Part shown: positions 23,861 to 35,839 of the stretch, in pieces
Position numbering within the stretch: position 1 is the first letter of the stretch
Layout of the letters: each line of letters begins with the position of its first letter
Assembly (NCBI GenBank): GCA_022494885.1
Contig: JAGVSM010003452.1
Span: forward strand, 186,001-250,000
DNA from: Micrasema longulum
Taxonomy: Eukaryota; Arthropoda; Insecta; Trichoptera; Brachycentridae
Direction: 5' to 3'
DNA: 64,000 nt
Made by a program: the position numbers and the translations under genes
The notes under the pieces: generated by a model
What the model saw: the letters and a program-made list of their open reading frames with translations, nothing else
Database searches by the model: none
What the model was told of the DNA's origin: nothing

Positions 23861-24309
23861 TATAATGAACAAATATTGTAATAACATGTGTATTTTATGG
23901 AATAAAAACTCATCAATAATAATAATAATATTGAAATAAAAATAAACAAATATTTGTGGCCCTAATTTTATGGCTACACATGGTAAGAAAACTTGGTCGC
24001 GTACATGTGTATGGAAGCATGCAAAAGTATTTTATTCGATGATTGTATTTGTGAATGCACCGATATTCGTCTACACATATAAAGAACACGAGACCCGTTT
24101 CACTAATACTATAACATGGTATCTCTTCGTGTACGTACACTACACACACACGTATGTGCAATATAAATACTTTGTCAGCATGTCCGCATCACTGGAATGC
24201 ATATTTTTTTATAAAAACATATGATCTTACTAAATAAAGTATTTTTTCATTTGGATTTCATTTTAAAAGGAAACTATTAACAATTCGTCTAAGGGTGATT
24301 CGCCAACGC

Positions 24310-24556
24310 TTTTAGAGTCGTTCATACGGACAAAAACCATTATATTATTATCAATCACGCAGTTAGCTACAGTTTACAGCAATACAACGGGCCGTGGGTA
24401 CTCGGGTCGAGAATTGCAAGCGCAAACCGAAACCGTCCGTTACACGTTTGTTGTTAAACCAATGACAGAACCAAAAATTTCAAACGCTTTTACTCATACA
24501 GTAGACCGAAAGGGCGTCTCAATAAGCCGTCGAGTTATTACTCTAAGTTTTAATAA
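24310..24556. mobile_element. Family I hAT-type MITE, second copy (inverted)
   Basis: Contains the core 'gggtcgagaattgcaagcgc' and ends 'ttattactctaag', matching the terminal repeat of the 18114 copy in reverse orientation. The left terminus is degraded (cttttagagtcg) and no target duplication is recognisable. Confidence 0.7.
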
Positions 24557-24761
24557 TTTCGTTTTCTGTCCGGTAAAGTATCATTTTTAAAAATAAGTCG
24601 TTATTTGGTCCCGTGGAAGTGTTGCGCACTCCGGATAAAAAATCCGAAGGTTTATTCTGTCACAATTTATATCGTTTCGTAAATTCGTTCGTCCGACATA
24701 TATCTGTCGCCGCCAAATAGTTAAATCAGCCATTCGACAGAGCGGCTAGCCGCTCACAGCT

Positions 24762-24837
24762 TAGGCTGTTCATTAAATGCCGGCATTCAACTGAATGGCT
24801 AGGCTGTTCATTAAATGCCGGCATTCAACTGAGTGGC
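24762..24837 (+). repeat. 38-bp tandem duplication
   Basis: Two adjacent 38-bp units (24762-24799 and 24800-24837), differing by one base, each 'taggctgttcattaaatgcc' + 'ggcattcaactgaatggc'. A third decayed start (taggccgttcgttg) follows. Each unit contains the small palindrome 'atgccggcat'. Confidence 0.85.
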
Positions 24838-24973
24838 TAGGCCGTTCGTTGAACGAATTAAGATCAACTCATCTTTTTCGGAACGACATATCCATCCCTC
24901 TCTAACGCCATCAAAACCGTATTTCGCTCTCGTTCCCTCTCTTACGATACGAATGAATTTGCGAAACGAATAA

Positions 24974-25362
24974 CAGTAGAAATCCGAGTATCCGAACTCC
25001 GACTATCCATCGCTTTCAGAATTTCAGAAAAAAAAAGACAGAAACGTACTGCGATTCGCGAAATAACGACTTGGCTGCCCGAAAACGGATGATGACAGTC
25101 AAACAGCTTACTTTGACCGAGATGTTAAGCAAGCAATGACTTGCATTTGCAGTACGGTACGTACATACTATGCTAACGCACGGCACTTGTAACTACGCTT
25201 AACGTGTAAAAGTGTTGCCTTTTCATTTAATTAATTAAAAGCTCATTTTTATTTTCAACATACATACAGTAATTAATTTAAAAAATACAATTGTTTCGGA
25301 AAAAATCCAATTATCCGAATAGAGTCCGGACCTAATTGATTCGGATAATAGGAGTTCTACTG
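24974..25362. mobile_element. Pogo/Tigger-type non-autonomous element
   Basis: Ends are CAGTAGAAATCCGAGTATCC (left) and, in reverse complement, CAGTAGAACTCCTATTATCC (right). The CAGTxxAxxTCCxATTATCCGA terminus is characteristic of pogo-like elements. About 389 bp, no ORF. The TA target duplication is intact only on the right. Confidence 0.7.
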
Positions 25363-26112
25363 TAGTTATAGAATAAGGTCACTGGGGTGCGCTCCTCGTT
25401 CTACAACAACTTGTTTCTTAGTAGATTTGGATTGGACCAAATAATTCGGAGCTGGTTATGTTACGTTATCGAAAAAGTTTATTTATTTTTTAAACAGTGG
25501 CATTATTCCTTCAAAGGCACGATAGGTATTAATTAAAGCGAAAATGGGGCTAGACAAGTCTAGAATTGTAAGTCGAGATGCGCAAACCTTCGAAATATCC
25601 ATTTACATTTCTAAATAATGAAACTGGGACTGGATTGAGCCCAACAATTGGAAGCTGTAGATATTCCCTTAATATGTAATTAGAATACCGCAACATGGTA
25701 ATGGTTTTGGGTTCGTCCAATAAAACTACCCCCGCCAATTTCCCGTTCCATCAAAAATTTTCCTACCCAAAGATCGGAGACCAAAATTATGGGGATTTAA
25801 AACACGTACATAATAACAGATTTCCCAAACACAATTTGAAAAGATCCATTAGTCATGTTTCACTGAAAATATTTTTATATGAAAATCTGAATGTTTTCTA
25901 TCCATGTTGTAATGTTTGAATTATTTTTTAACCATTATATTCTAGATATTAACTAATATTTTGATTTATTTTCATATTTATTTATTTTTGCATCTACATC
26001 TCAAGAACTTTTCTTTCTTAAATATGTATTTTTATCCCTTTTTTTCTTTCCTTGGTTCCTTTTTCTCTCTCCTTCCAAACACACTATCCCACATTCCTCA
26101 TCATTTAACATA

Positions 26113-26275
26113 ATCAAGACGCTTGACTCACACACGAAAGGTTCCGGGTTCGATTCCCGGTGAGATCACAAAAATGAAAATGTGAATCTTCTCAAGCCTG
26201 GGTGTTCTGTGATGTAATTCACCACTGTAATTGGGCCTCCTGGCCTGTTGTGGTGCAAAAATAAATAAATAATGT
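26113..26275 (+). mobile_element. SINE-C, 5'-truncated
   Basis: tRNA-derived head with B box GGTTCGATTCC ('ccgggttcgattcccggtga'), body 'cttctcaagcctgggtgttc' and 'ggcctcctggcctgttgtgg', and an 'aaataaataaataa' tail. A fuller copy lies inverted at 47431-47604. Confidence 0.8.
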
Positions 26276-26434
26276 ACTTTATTTTATTTTATTATAGTTA
26301 ATATGTGCAAGCCTTATCTCCCAATTAAAAAACAGCTGTTATTTTTAATTAATTAGGTTTTTATTATTTTGGCATGTGTTGATGTTTTTTTTAGTACAAA
26401 ATTTTGACCAATCTCTTCTTTTTGACCAATCTGT

Positions 26435-26528
26435 TTTTGGTTGACTGGAAGACATTGCTTTTAGCAATAAGTCCGCCAAAGTACTAATTCTTTGTACTAG
26501 ATGTTTTAAATAAATAAAATAAACTTTC
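26435..26528 (+). mobile_element. LINE family Y 3' end
   Basis: 'tggttgactggaagacattg' and 'ctttttagcaataagtccgc'-type sequence is the well-known 3' end of an insect LINE. Related copies at 28362-28440 and 39848-39905. Confidence 0.5.
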
Positions 26529-26579
26529 AATAATATTGCAATTTTACATCGAAATATCTCAAGAACATATTTTTTCTAA

Positions 26580-26900
26580 TCAATTAAAAATATTTCAAGG
26601 CTTTTCCATTTCTTTTATTTCTTCAAGTAACTCAACTTGATACTCTGTTTTTATCCTCATCGGTAATCCTATCTTTTTTTTATCCCTAGTTTCGATTGTA
26701 AGAAATTGGTGGTTGAATTCGATTATATTTTTATTTTATGTATCCCCTTAATTATATTACGAATAAAAATTGCTACATATTTTATTTTTTACCTTACCGT
26801 GACCGAGCCAATATTTATGTGCATTATTTCTACATTAGAAAAGATATTTCTTTTGAGTATAATCCTCATTGCCTTATTTTGAATAATTTGTGCGGCACGG
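26580..26900 (-). mobile_element. LINE family W fragment, second copy
   Basis: Aligns by eye in order with 21250-21480: 'ctgtttttatcctcatcggt', 'aatcctatctttttttta', 'atccccttaattat', 'aaaaattgct'. Coding is destroyed. Confidence 0.55.
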
Positions 26901-27039
26901 CATGACCAAATCCAGCAAATAGTTAAAGATGGACAATGTCAAAAGTCGGAATAATCGACGGACGTGCATGAGAAGATAATAAAGGTAGAGAAAGCGAGAT
27001 CTGTATGCAAAGACAGGGTGATATGGCGTTATATCCTCT

Positions 27040-27110
27040 CTGCCTATCCTTATATAGTCGGATAATTTATATAGCGCCATTTTTGTGAAAATCACCTCAA
27101 GGCCTTGCTT
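27040..27110 (-). mobile_element. Scrap of L2/CR1-like LINE 3' end
   Basis: 'ataatttatatagcgccatt' ... 'atcacctcaagg' resembles the 3' ends at 45060-45130 and 56230-56300 on the same strand. Confidence 0.4.
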
Positions 27111-27506
27111 GGAAACGGCGTTTGTTTTTGTTTTTTTTAAATTATATTATTTCTCCAATTAGCGCTTTCATCTTTCAGACTTAAGTTATTACCTAATTAC
27201 AATGGAATTTTATGAAAAATTCATACATAATGTCGTTGCGCTGGCAATATCTGTTAATTGACATTATCTTTTTTTTTAAGAGATAGTTTCAACAATGTAT
27301 CTTTTGATGGTGAATTTTACTTTTAAATACATTTTTACTCATGGCAAAAAGGAAAAATACGTAATTTTATTATGACAAAATATTTAACTATATTTTGTTG
27401 AAACAAAATTGTGAAATCTTAATGAGAAGTTAAAAATACTTTTAAAAAAATAATCACTTAACAGAAATTGCCGGCGTAGCGATGATAAATTGATAATCAT
27501 TTTGGA

Positions 27507-27698
27507 TCGGGTTGTGGTCCCGTGGCTAGTGTCTCGGACTCACGGGCCAAAGGTCCGTGGTTCGAATCCCACTCTACTCCAACTTGATTCCATTTTCTAA
27601 TAGTGAGTTATTTACAACTCGTTAAAAATGTCCCTCAAAATTAAATATTTGGGTAAATCATAAGAACGCAAATATTTCTTTTATAAAAAAAAAAAAAA
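27507..27698 (+). mobile_element. SINE-B, full-length copy
   Basis: tRNA-like head with A box 'tggctagtgtc' and B box 'ggttcgaatcc', body 'taatagtgagttatttacaa' and 'ctcgttaaaaatgtccctca', ending 'cgcaaatatttctttt' plus poly(A). No closing acceptor stem, so it is a SINE and not a tRNA gene. Confidence 0.85.
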
Positions 27699-27949
27699 AT
27701 TATATATACCAGTTTTGTTATGTATTTTTTGAAGGAAATATATATTTTTAAACAAATAGAAATCTTTAATTACCCAGTATATTGGTACAATGTTTGCTTA
27801 CTTACCTAATAATATTTTAATTTGATTCTAACTTTTTCTTTAATTGAAAAAATAAAATCAAATAAGTAACGATCTTATATAATTAAGCTGATTTTTCCGT
27901 GTCCCTTTCATTTTATTTTATACTATTGACGATAATTCTGTTCTTCTGT

Positions 27950-28355
27950 TTAATGTACTTCATAGCCCTAACTCTCCTATATACCTGCATGAAAAATTTC
28001 AACGCTTATCGGTTCATGATTTACCTCTTCGTTCTAATTCTCAAGGCACTCTCTTAATACCCATCCACAATTCCTCTTTCTTCTCTAACTCATAGTGTCC
28101 ATGCGGCTCGACTGAGGAATCATCTCCCATCCACCATCAAAGATGTTACTACATTATCTCTGTTTAAATCACGTCTGAAGAAACATCTCCTTTCTCTTCC
28201 TTAATCTCTCCTCTGTTCCTCTTTTTTCTTTTTCCCATTGAGTAATAGTTTTGATTTAAGGTAATTTATTACGTTTATTTCTATTTTTATATATCTTTAG
28301 CTTTTTAATATATTTTTTTCTATTGAATATTTTCTGTAACTTGAATTATAAAAAT
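27950..28355 (+). mobile_element. LINE family X, C-terminal coding end and 3' UTR
   Basis: In shifted frames: LPLRSNSQGTLLIP, then VHAARLRNHLPSTIKDVTTL and SLFKSRLKKHLLSLP, followed by a stop and an AT-rich UTR ending 'aataaaacttttatttta'. The FKxxLKxHLL ending marks the reverse-transcriptase C-terminus of non-LTR elements. Confidence 0.7.
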
Positions 28356-28361
28356 AAAACT

Positions 28362-28440
28362 TTTATTTTATTGGTTGGTTGGAAGAAATTGCCATTTGGC
28401 AATCAGCCTGCCAATGTGCAAATAACATTATGTACAAAAA
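28362..28440 (+). mobile_element. LINE family Y 3' end
   Basis: 'ggttggttggaagaaattgc', 'catttggcaatcagcctgcc', immediately following the family X tail. The same order (X then Y) occurs around 39165-39905, though farther apart. Confidence 0.5.
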
Positions 28441-28499
28441 GTTAAATAAATAATTGAATATAAAAAATGTACGTAAATGATTGAAAATAATACCGAATA

Positions 28500-30040
28500 A
28501 CGCATAATTTGAAAAGTGGGTTAGTTCACAACCCCGTTTATTTTATTCGCAGTCGACATGGCATGGCAGTCTGAACGAAAACCAACCTTAGAATATTCTA
28601 AATAATGGCGGTATTATTATCGGCACGCAGCCTGCTTTAAAAATATAACAGACAAATGCTTTATTATATAAATACATAGTGTAGATATTATACAGTACGA
28701 GTAGTGTGCTTGCACTCCACAAGCACAGTTTCAATACTAATCCTGACCTTCGCAAGCGGTATCCATTTGGCCGAACCGAATATTATATTCGGCCCGCCAC
28801 GCCTAGGGTTACCATAAACGGGCTATATGACGGGCGTTTGCCGCGTTTAAAGGAGAGTTTTTTAAGAGTCATATCAGAACCAGCTCATTCGGTGTATTCG
28901 AAAATCTTAATGTAAAATCTATAACACAACTTTATGTAAAAGCTCTGTTACCATACGCACATAAACATTATTCTCTACCTTCCGTTACAAATACAAGAGT
29001 TACTATATACTCCACCCTGATGCTGCAAAAAAATTTTCAAAAAGAATGCAACCTTCGGTCAAAGAGGATTGGCCTACTACGGGAATACGTTGGTATGAAG
29101 AAAAGTCAGACCGCGTTTCCTCTTACGAATTCGAGAGGCGTGCGGCCGGCATTGCTCTGTGATAGACATTTTTTGATTTCACGCGCGTTTCTAGCGTAAA
29201 AATAAAAGAATAGTAAAGATTATTACTTTTGCATTTTACAAAAAAAGATCTGTCGAAAAAAATCTCGTCATCCGAAAAATACGTCTAAGTTAATGAAAAA
29301 ATCACATTACTGCATTTATTTGTTAAATAAAATTTCACTTGAAACAATTTTTCCTTTTTTTTACCTAAGACGGACATTTTTCTGAAATATCAGGCTTCTT
29401 GGGCACCCTGAACAGGTAAACCATCATTTTAACGCCGCGCTATACGCCATCACCACGCCAGACATACGTAACAAAGTAACATATTCATAAAATATATCAT
29501 ATTATATTATGTGCGCATAAAAAAAAACACGCGTGTTTTTACGTTATTTATTTATATATACCGTGACAGACTGAGGCCAAGTTGCGCTACAAAAAGTTAA
29601 GTTTAAAAAGTTTAAAGTTAAATAATGAACATTGACAAAATGACTTGTTTCATTTGGCTTTTTTCATGGAACCCATTTCGTCGAAAACGTAACCTTTAAA
29701 TTTTTTATTTAAATTATTTACTGACAATTCTTGATGGAATTCCATTGTAATGATGTAATAACTTATATTTACATATAAGTCATTCATTTAAAAATACTTG
29801 GTACACTTCCACTTATTTATTTTGACCAATTAGCGCTTTCACCTTCTAATGGGCATCTTCAGACTGGTGAATATTATACAGTGTAAGGATAGTTTATATA
29901 AAACTAAATATTATCTTTAGTGTAGGTACATTTAAAAATAAGTTAAAAAAAATATACAATACGCAATATTTCAATGGAACTGAGTGAGACAAATTATTGA
30001 AACATGTGATGGCGGTGTACTTTAAGATAAGATTCTACCA
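28500..30040. other. Intron sequence, no gene recognised
   Basis: A moderately GC-rich block at 28550-29170 has a 69-codon open frame (28706-28915, plus) with no recognisable domain. 'cctagggttaccataaacgg' near 28800 resembles a hAT-type terminus. The rest is AT-rich and unassigned. Confidence 0.3.
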
Positions 30041-30229
30041 CATGAAATTATTTATTGTTTTATTACAATGTGCAGGGTCCAACTAAGGGGGCTAATAAGG
30101 GTGAGTATTGAAATTCTATAATAGCGATAGAATTTTAATAAATCAGCAGATAGAATTTAAAAACTCACCCTTATTAGCCCCCTTAGTTGGACCCTGTACA
30201 TTGTAATAAAACAATAAATATTTTTCATG
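30041..30229. repeat. Long hairpin (about 66-bp arms, 56-bp loop)
   Basis: The left arm (about 30041-30106) contains 'gcagggtccaactaaggggg' and 'ctaataagggtgagt'; the right arm (about 30163-30229) is its reverse complement. The inner 55 bp has a single mismatch. It looks like a young fold-back element or a hairpin-RNA source. Confidence 0.85.
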
Positions 30230-30309
30230 TAATATAATTTTCTTAATTAATTTTATAAATAAATATTTTTTGTTATTATAACATCTCTTTTACTTTTCAT
30301 AGATAACAA

Positions 30310-30363
30310 TCCTGATATTTGGCAATACGGATGACTGGTATTCGGATAATCGGAGTAGTACTG
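30310..30363. mobile_element. Pogo-type element, one terminus only
   Basis: 'ggtattcggataatcggagt' followed by 'agtactgta' matches the right terminus of the element at 24974-25362. No partner end nearby. Confidence 0.45.
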
Positions 30364-31680
30364 TATGTGTACTTATTTTTATGATTGAGAAGACTTTCGC
30401 TTGAACCGATAAGTTATTTTATTAGATATGTATGTTCGGCTTGGCACAGAAACTGCATACTTGAAAAATGTAAATAGTACCTACAGTGATTTATTTCAAA
30501 TTCTCGGAAAAGTCGAATAAGTTCGTAAATAACCCCCGAGTTGAGCTGACGTTGACCCCTCTATCGCTATTTCCGATGCACTCCCCTCCACACACACACA
30601 CCCTCCCCCCACCCATGCCCAAAACACTGTGCCAGATAGTGGTGAAAATTATCGCTGATTAACAAAAAATCATTAGCATGCTAATCACGATAAATTGCAA
30701 ATAATAAAAAATGATTTTTGTCCCTTTTTTGGTAGGTAATCCAGTATTATGGGTTTCGTCGGCGACCTTATTTGTCATCCTAAATTTTTTTATGAAGGTT
30801 TTAGCAAATTCCCGATAAGTTTTTCTAAAGGGTAAAATCTAATAGTTTCGTCAACAAGCATTTGGACATATTAAAAATATTATTGATAAAACAAACTGAT
30901 TTAAGAATCTACAAACTAAAAAATACTTTCAGGCGTCGCTTTTCCCCTAATAGATAAAATAGATGCAGACGATAAATCTCACTGACATCAATAAATGTTT
31001 TTTTTATATCACAAAAATTAACAATTCAAAGAATTTAAGAAATACACGTAGACGGAAAAAATAGGCAAAATTTTATGTATTACACTTGTACATGTTTCAT
31101 TATTTATATATTTCACTGTTTTAGTCATGTATGCACAGGTTCCTGACTAGCTAGGAGTTTTGTGTGTTTAGCGAGAAGTTTTTTGTTACATGGGTTTTTT
31201 CATTGAATGATTCTAAAACACATGAAATCAATAATAATAATAAAAATTGAAACCGAAATATAAATTGCCGCGATAATAATTATGACGAATAAACCCGCGG
31301 GTTTGCTCACGGGTAAAGGGGAGAAATTCAATAGTCTTGTCGTTTATTAATCAGAGTTTTTGTTTATCAGTAAGAATTTTCCCGTTGGAAAGATATATTT
31401 TGTCGGGATCGAAAGTAGCTTGATCTTCCAACTATTCTTTTTAAAGAAATACGATGATCTGTTAGTCTACGGTAGCATCATAAAACGAAAAACAAACCAA
31501 ACTAACCATAGATAAAGCAAAGCAATTGTAGAATTTAATTTTTAAAAAATAATTTCAAATTGATTATTTTAGACGTCCCAACTTACCGCTCAACTTACTC
31601 ATTTTCAAATAATTTTTATTGCGTATATTTTAATTTTCGGGATAAAAATTAAGTACCATATTTTACTCCCCATCTCTCCG
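30364..31680. other. Intron sequence with short low-complexity tract; nothing coding
   Basis: Contains a (CA)n tract followed by a C-rich run at 30588-30620. 'aacccgcgggtttgctcacg' near 31291 resembles a sequence often found in LINE 3' regions. No ORF or clear element. Confidence 0.3.
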
Positions 31681-31800
31681 GCTGTCCCTGTGCAACAATC
31701 AAGCCGATCGGTAGCTCCGTTGAGACGTAAAAGACACACAAACAAACACACTTTCGCTTTTATAATATTACTAGAGATAAATAGATAGTACAGATCGATA
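31680..31800 (+). mobile_element. RTE-like LINE 3' terminus
   Basis: 'aagccgatcggtagctccgt', 'tgagacgtaaaagacacaca', 'cttttataatattactagag' then 'ataaatagatag' is the familiar 3' end and tail of RTE-type LINEs of insects. The coding part is missing. Confidence 0.5.
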
Positions 31801-32269
31801 TAGATTAGTATAGATAACGTATGTATTATGTATGTACTCTTGACCTGTATTTGCGTATGATTATCTTTTTTGTGAAATATTTTTGCAGATGAATAAATAA
31901 ATATAAATTACAAACTATAAAAAATAACGAGATACCTATGATTTAATCAGATTTAATATGTCAAATAAAATAAAAAACAATTAGTAGGATATTAAAAGGT
32001 CTACATTTTAACCACCTGCTTACCATGCGCGGTCCGTTCATAGAACGCATGGAACCATTGGTTCCCCTAAATTAAGACAAATAATATTTACAAAATAGCA
32101 TGTTAAATAAATAATTTATCAGGCATAATATCTTACATTTAGATTACTATAAACAAATAAGTATAATGCTTCTGAAAAAAATCCGTTTTACTTTGTGGTA
32201 CCAAGTTAACACTCATTGCACATTTTTGTTCGGTTCCATTATTTATTGAAAACCAAAAATTAGTTACAA

Positions 32270-32345
32270 CCGCCCTGACACAAGGCTGCATAAAGATGCC
32301 TAGACTTCCATAATCCCTTCCCAAAAATGTTTTGATTGTAAAAAT
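32270..32345 (+). repeat. Family E scrap
   Basis: 'gatgcctagacttccataat' and 'cccaaaaatgttttgattg' match the distal part of the right arm of family E. Confidence 0.5.
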
Positions 32346-32799
32346 AGCAAGTTCAATTAGTAGTCCCTGATAATTTCTAAATTTCATACGGATTTCACGA
32401 TGCTAATGCTATTCCATCAGTAATGCCAAATTCACTTTTTATTACAAGGATTTCGTTAGGAAATGCAAATACATATTTTATATATGTAGATACAGCATAA
32501 CGAGATCTTTACAGCGCATCGCCATTGCGCATCGGTGCCAAAACATAAAACGAACATATTACTTATGCACGACATCATAACAAAACATTTGAGCTATTTT
32601 TAAAAGCAATACATATACAAATATAAATTAATAAAATTTTAGATTTAAAAAAAATACAGCGTGTTCATATTCGAGGTCATCCAGATTTGAGGAACAAATA
32701 TATCTTTATCTCTTTTTATCTCTTTTTCGCGTTGATTTCTCATATCGATAAACTTACTAGAGTATTCAAAATACCGTTGAATACTATAATTGCAATGAG

Positions 32800-33180
32800 G
32801 AACTTCAGCCCTACGGAAATTGGAAACAAAAATGTTTTCCTGCGCGCGGTAAAAATTAGAGCATTTAATTAACGGCAAAGATTCTTGAAAATGTACGAAA
32901 AAAATAATGAAAAATATTTTAATGAAAACGAACTGCCTTAAACGACATCACTGGTTCATATAAACCAACCAATGATAAGAGAGCTGCGAAAGACATCCGG
33001 TTTGCTTACCGTAAATGGACCGATCGGTAGAACTGACAGAGAATAAGCGGAAGAGACCTCTGACGTCACACGCGGAGTTATTTCAGAAATACTAAACTTT
33101 AAAAAATCATAGCGCTGATAATACGATACATAAAAATTGAAGGAAAAAATTTACTTAGTTTATTAGTCTATTAAAAGCAT
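32800..33180 (+). repeat. Family G dispersed repeat, copy 2
   Basis: Same block order as the copies at 12345 and 43640. It includes a TGACGTCA palindrome at 33061-33068, which copy 1 lacks (GATGTCAC). It abuts a LINE fragment on its right. Confidence 0.7.
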
Positions 33181-33194
33181 CCATTTTAAAGCCC

Positions 33195-33566
33195 TCCAAC
33201 AACAGTTGTTCCAATACATAAAGGTGCTGGGTATGAGACAACTGTACCTAACACTTACACACTTCTTGACGAACAATAAGGAGAGGTCTAAGCAAAATGT
33301 CTGTACGAGGTTTTTCCCAGAGCATGAATAATGTCATACCCAAAACCCGTACGACTTTTGCTCGGAAACATCTATCATTTATCGCACCGAAAGTGTTCAA
33401 TATTTTGGAAGAGCGTATTAAGCTCTCAAAGACAAAAACTATTTTCAAGAAAGGAGTTAAGGACTGGATTTTCCTCAGTGGGAGGGATTTGAGTAGGAAA
33501 CTCCTTGATGATTTTCGTTCAATTTTTATTTTTTACAAGGAATATGCTTACATTTTTTTCTTCTAA
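33195..33566 (+). mobile_element. LINE fragment, reverse-transcriptase C-terminal end
   Basis: The plus frame from 33297 encodes NNVIPKTRTTFARKHLSFIA, then PKVFNILEERIKL and KTIFKKGVKDWI: the 'P.TRT.FA...F.APK.YN.L' C-terminal block of non-LTR elements. The preceding 100 bp are degraded coding. It abuts a family F repeat. Confidence 0.65.
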
Positions 33567-33584
33567 ACATTTTCAATAGGAAAA

Positions 33585-34005
33585 TGTCACATACTACGAA
33601 TACCGATAAAAATATATGAAATGGATTTAGAATAATTAATTGTATTTTTTGAATCAATACGGATATTGTAGAGAAATGTTTTTATACATAAAGGTAAAAA
33701 ATAAATTCAACAAAAATACATTAGTAGAAAAACGCGACGTGTTTGGCCTTGTTGTTGTGACGTCAAGATTCATGAATTTGTTCTACACAAATTTCAATGG
33801 TAGGAACAAATAAACATGAATCGTGACGTATTAGGGGCGTGGCCAATGGAATGACCCTTTTTACGGGAATTCAAAATTACAAATTTAAAAGTATTTTTTA
33901 TGCTACTAATAATAAGCAAAAATTTTTTTTTTACTAGACCGTAATTCATAGACCTTTATTACTTAAAAAAAGTAATAAAAAAAACGTGATATTTCCCTTT
34001 TATAG
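33585..34005 (-). repeat. Family F repeat, copy 2 (inverted)
   Basis: Reverse-oriented relative to 19545-19975 and nearly full length; TGACGTCA at 33758-33765. It sits between two LINE fragments. Confidence 0.8.
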
Positions 34006-34890
34006 GTTACCGACGAAGATACTTGTTAATGTTCAATTACGTTCACAGCTTCAATTGCGTTCACAGAAGAAAATACCACAGGTCAATAGGGCTTCTGATA
34101 ATATAGGTTGCTTAATTTTAAGCAAGGTGGAAGTTTTTAAATACTTGATTAAGCTCGATATAAACAAAGGTGCAGGCGGCGATGGAATTCCACCTTTATT
34201 CGATGTACGCTGTGCGCTGACTCCGCTGACTTTACTTTTAAACAGATCACTAAAAGAAGGTATTTTTCCTCGAAAGTTTAAGGAAGCATTTGTCATTCCA
34301 ATACACAAGTCGGGAGTAAAAAATTGAGCCAAAAACTATCGCCCCTCAATTCTGTCGGTATTTAGTAAACTTTTGAAAAAATAATATACGATCGCATTTA
34401 TCCTGATTTTGAAACATATCCCAAATCAACAACGTTTCCTAAAACAACGGTCAGCTTCATCAAATCTTACAATTTTGACAGATTTTACAAAGCAAAACAT
34501 GCGTAGTAATAATCAGACAGATGTCATGACATTTGTTCGTCCCCAGATAGAATACTGTGCTCCTATTTGGTCACCTTACTATAATGTAAGTATTAATAGA
34601 CTAGAAAGGGTCCAACAATTTTTTTTAAGCAGGTCGACTACCGGTTAAACATTAACTTCTCTAACCGTGCTGAATGTATGCAGTACCATGGAATAAACTC
34701 TCTTAAAAATCGAAGAATTATGTTAGACCAGTTATTTTTATTCAATTTAATAAAATTGATTCTCCCAACCTACTAGAATAACTTCCATTCCGTTTGCCAT
34801 CTAGACCGACAAGACAAAATCTTCTGTTTACACAGAAAACGCGTCAAAAAACTATTTGAAATAATCTACAATACCTAGAATATGCGACCA
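33986..34890 (+). mobile_element. Jockey-like non-LTR retrotransposon, internally deleted
   Basis: Plus strand encodes LDINKGAGGDGIPPLF, LNRSLKEGIFPRKFKEAFVI and PIHKSGVKN, then a stop, NYRPSILSVFSKLL, and (from 34409) the 'QQRFLKQRSASSNL' block. It then jumps to VRPQIEYCAPIWSPYYNVSI, the late reverse-transcriptase region, so the YxDD catalytic segment is deleted. Further on SLKNRRIMLDQLFLFNLIK. Dead copy. Confidence 0.85.
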
Positions 34891-34895
34891 ATATA

Positions 34896-34948
34896 ACCAT
34901 ATATTATTTTTATTTATTTTATTTTATTTTATTTTATTTTATTTGGGA
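34896..34948 (+). repeat. (ATTTT)n microsatellite
   Basis: About ten ATTTT-type units, 'ttattttattttattttatt', directly after the jockey-like fragment, probably grown from its 3' tail. Confidence 0.85.
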
Positions 34949-35738
34949 AATCAACAGTTCTACATACATATTTGTAAACAAACAGATATAGTGTATAAAC
35001 TCAGAACTAATAACAGATTTCCACAAAGTATACAAAGTTAGTAAAGAAAATACGAGTATATTACATATTAAATAAATACATATAAGTTTATGCATATAAA
35101 AATGTTATTTTCATGTACTCGTAAATATTTTTCAATAATCAAATATTTTTTTAAGAACGGTAAGTTATTGTAAATTGGGCGGGATTAGGACAAGAATGCC
35201 TGAAGAGAGGATAAGGAGGGGAAGGGGGATGTACATATTTATTATTATAATGTCTACTAAGTTACATAATGCATTTTTAGTGTAAATTTGAAATCTGACA
35301 AAGTGATGTTTGTGTAATCTATAACTTTAAATTTTGTATTGTACACTGAAAAAGGCCTACAAAAAAAAATATTTTTAACATACGATGTTTTACTTATTAG
35401 TACATGAAACAGGTGGTACCGTCTACAAATCCTGGCTGGCATGTATTGTTATTAAACTAAGTAGTTCTGTACAGTTAACTATTCCTGACATAATTTTGTA
35501 CAGCAGTAGTTGGTCTGCAGAAAGAAGCTTATAGACAAGATATTTACCTTTATTACTATATACATTTGTTTTCATTTAATTTCTTTTACATTTATTATAT
35601 TGAACATAATTTAAATTATTGTATTGAGTGTAAACATTTTTTTTGGTGTGTTCATGAGCGTCCTACACTAATATAGGTACCAAGAAATTGTCAATATTTG
35701 TGTACATGCTGTTTGCTTACCCAATAAAATAAATAAAT
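34949..35738. other. Intron sequence, nothing assigned
   Basis: AT-rich, no ORF above background, and no family recognised. A G-rich patch lies near 35200-35230. Confidence 0.35.
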
Positions 35739-35838
35739 GTTCATGCAAATATACTCATTTTCGTACACAATTATCGGTTTTTATTTACAGACAGTCAAAG
35801 ATAACTCTGTTGACTTCCCATTGTAATCGGGGCCCTGG
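35739..35838 (-). repeat. Family H MITE, right end only
   Basis: 'cattttcgtacacaattatc', 'gacagtcaaagataactctg' and 'cttcccattgtaatcggggc' match the right terminal half of the full elements at 49325-51172. Confidence 0.75.
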
Positions 35839-35839
35839 T

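Noticed and set aside
27515..27580. tRNA-like sequence with good A and B boxes
   Set aside because: No closed acceptor stem, and the same sequence with the same downstream body recurs at 42221, 42466 and 48391. It is a SINE head, not a tRNA gene.
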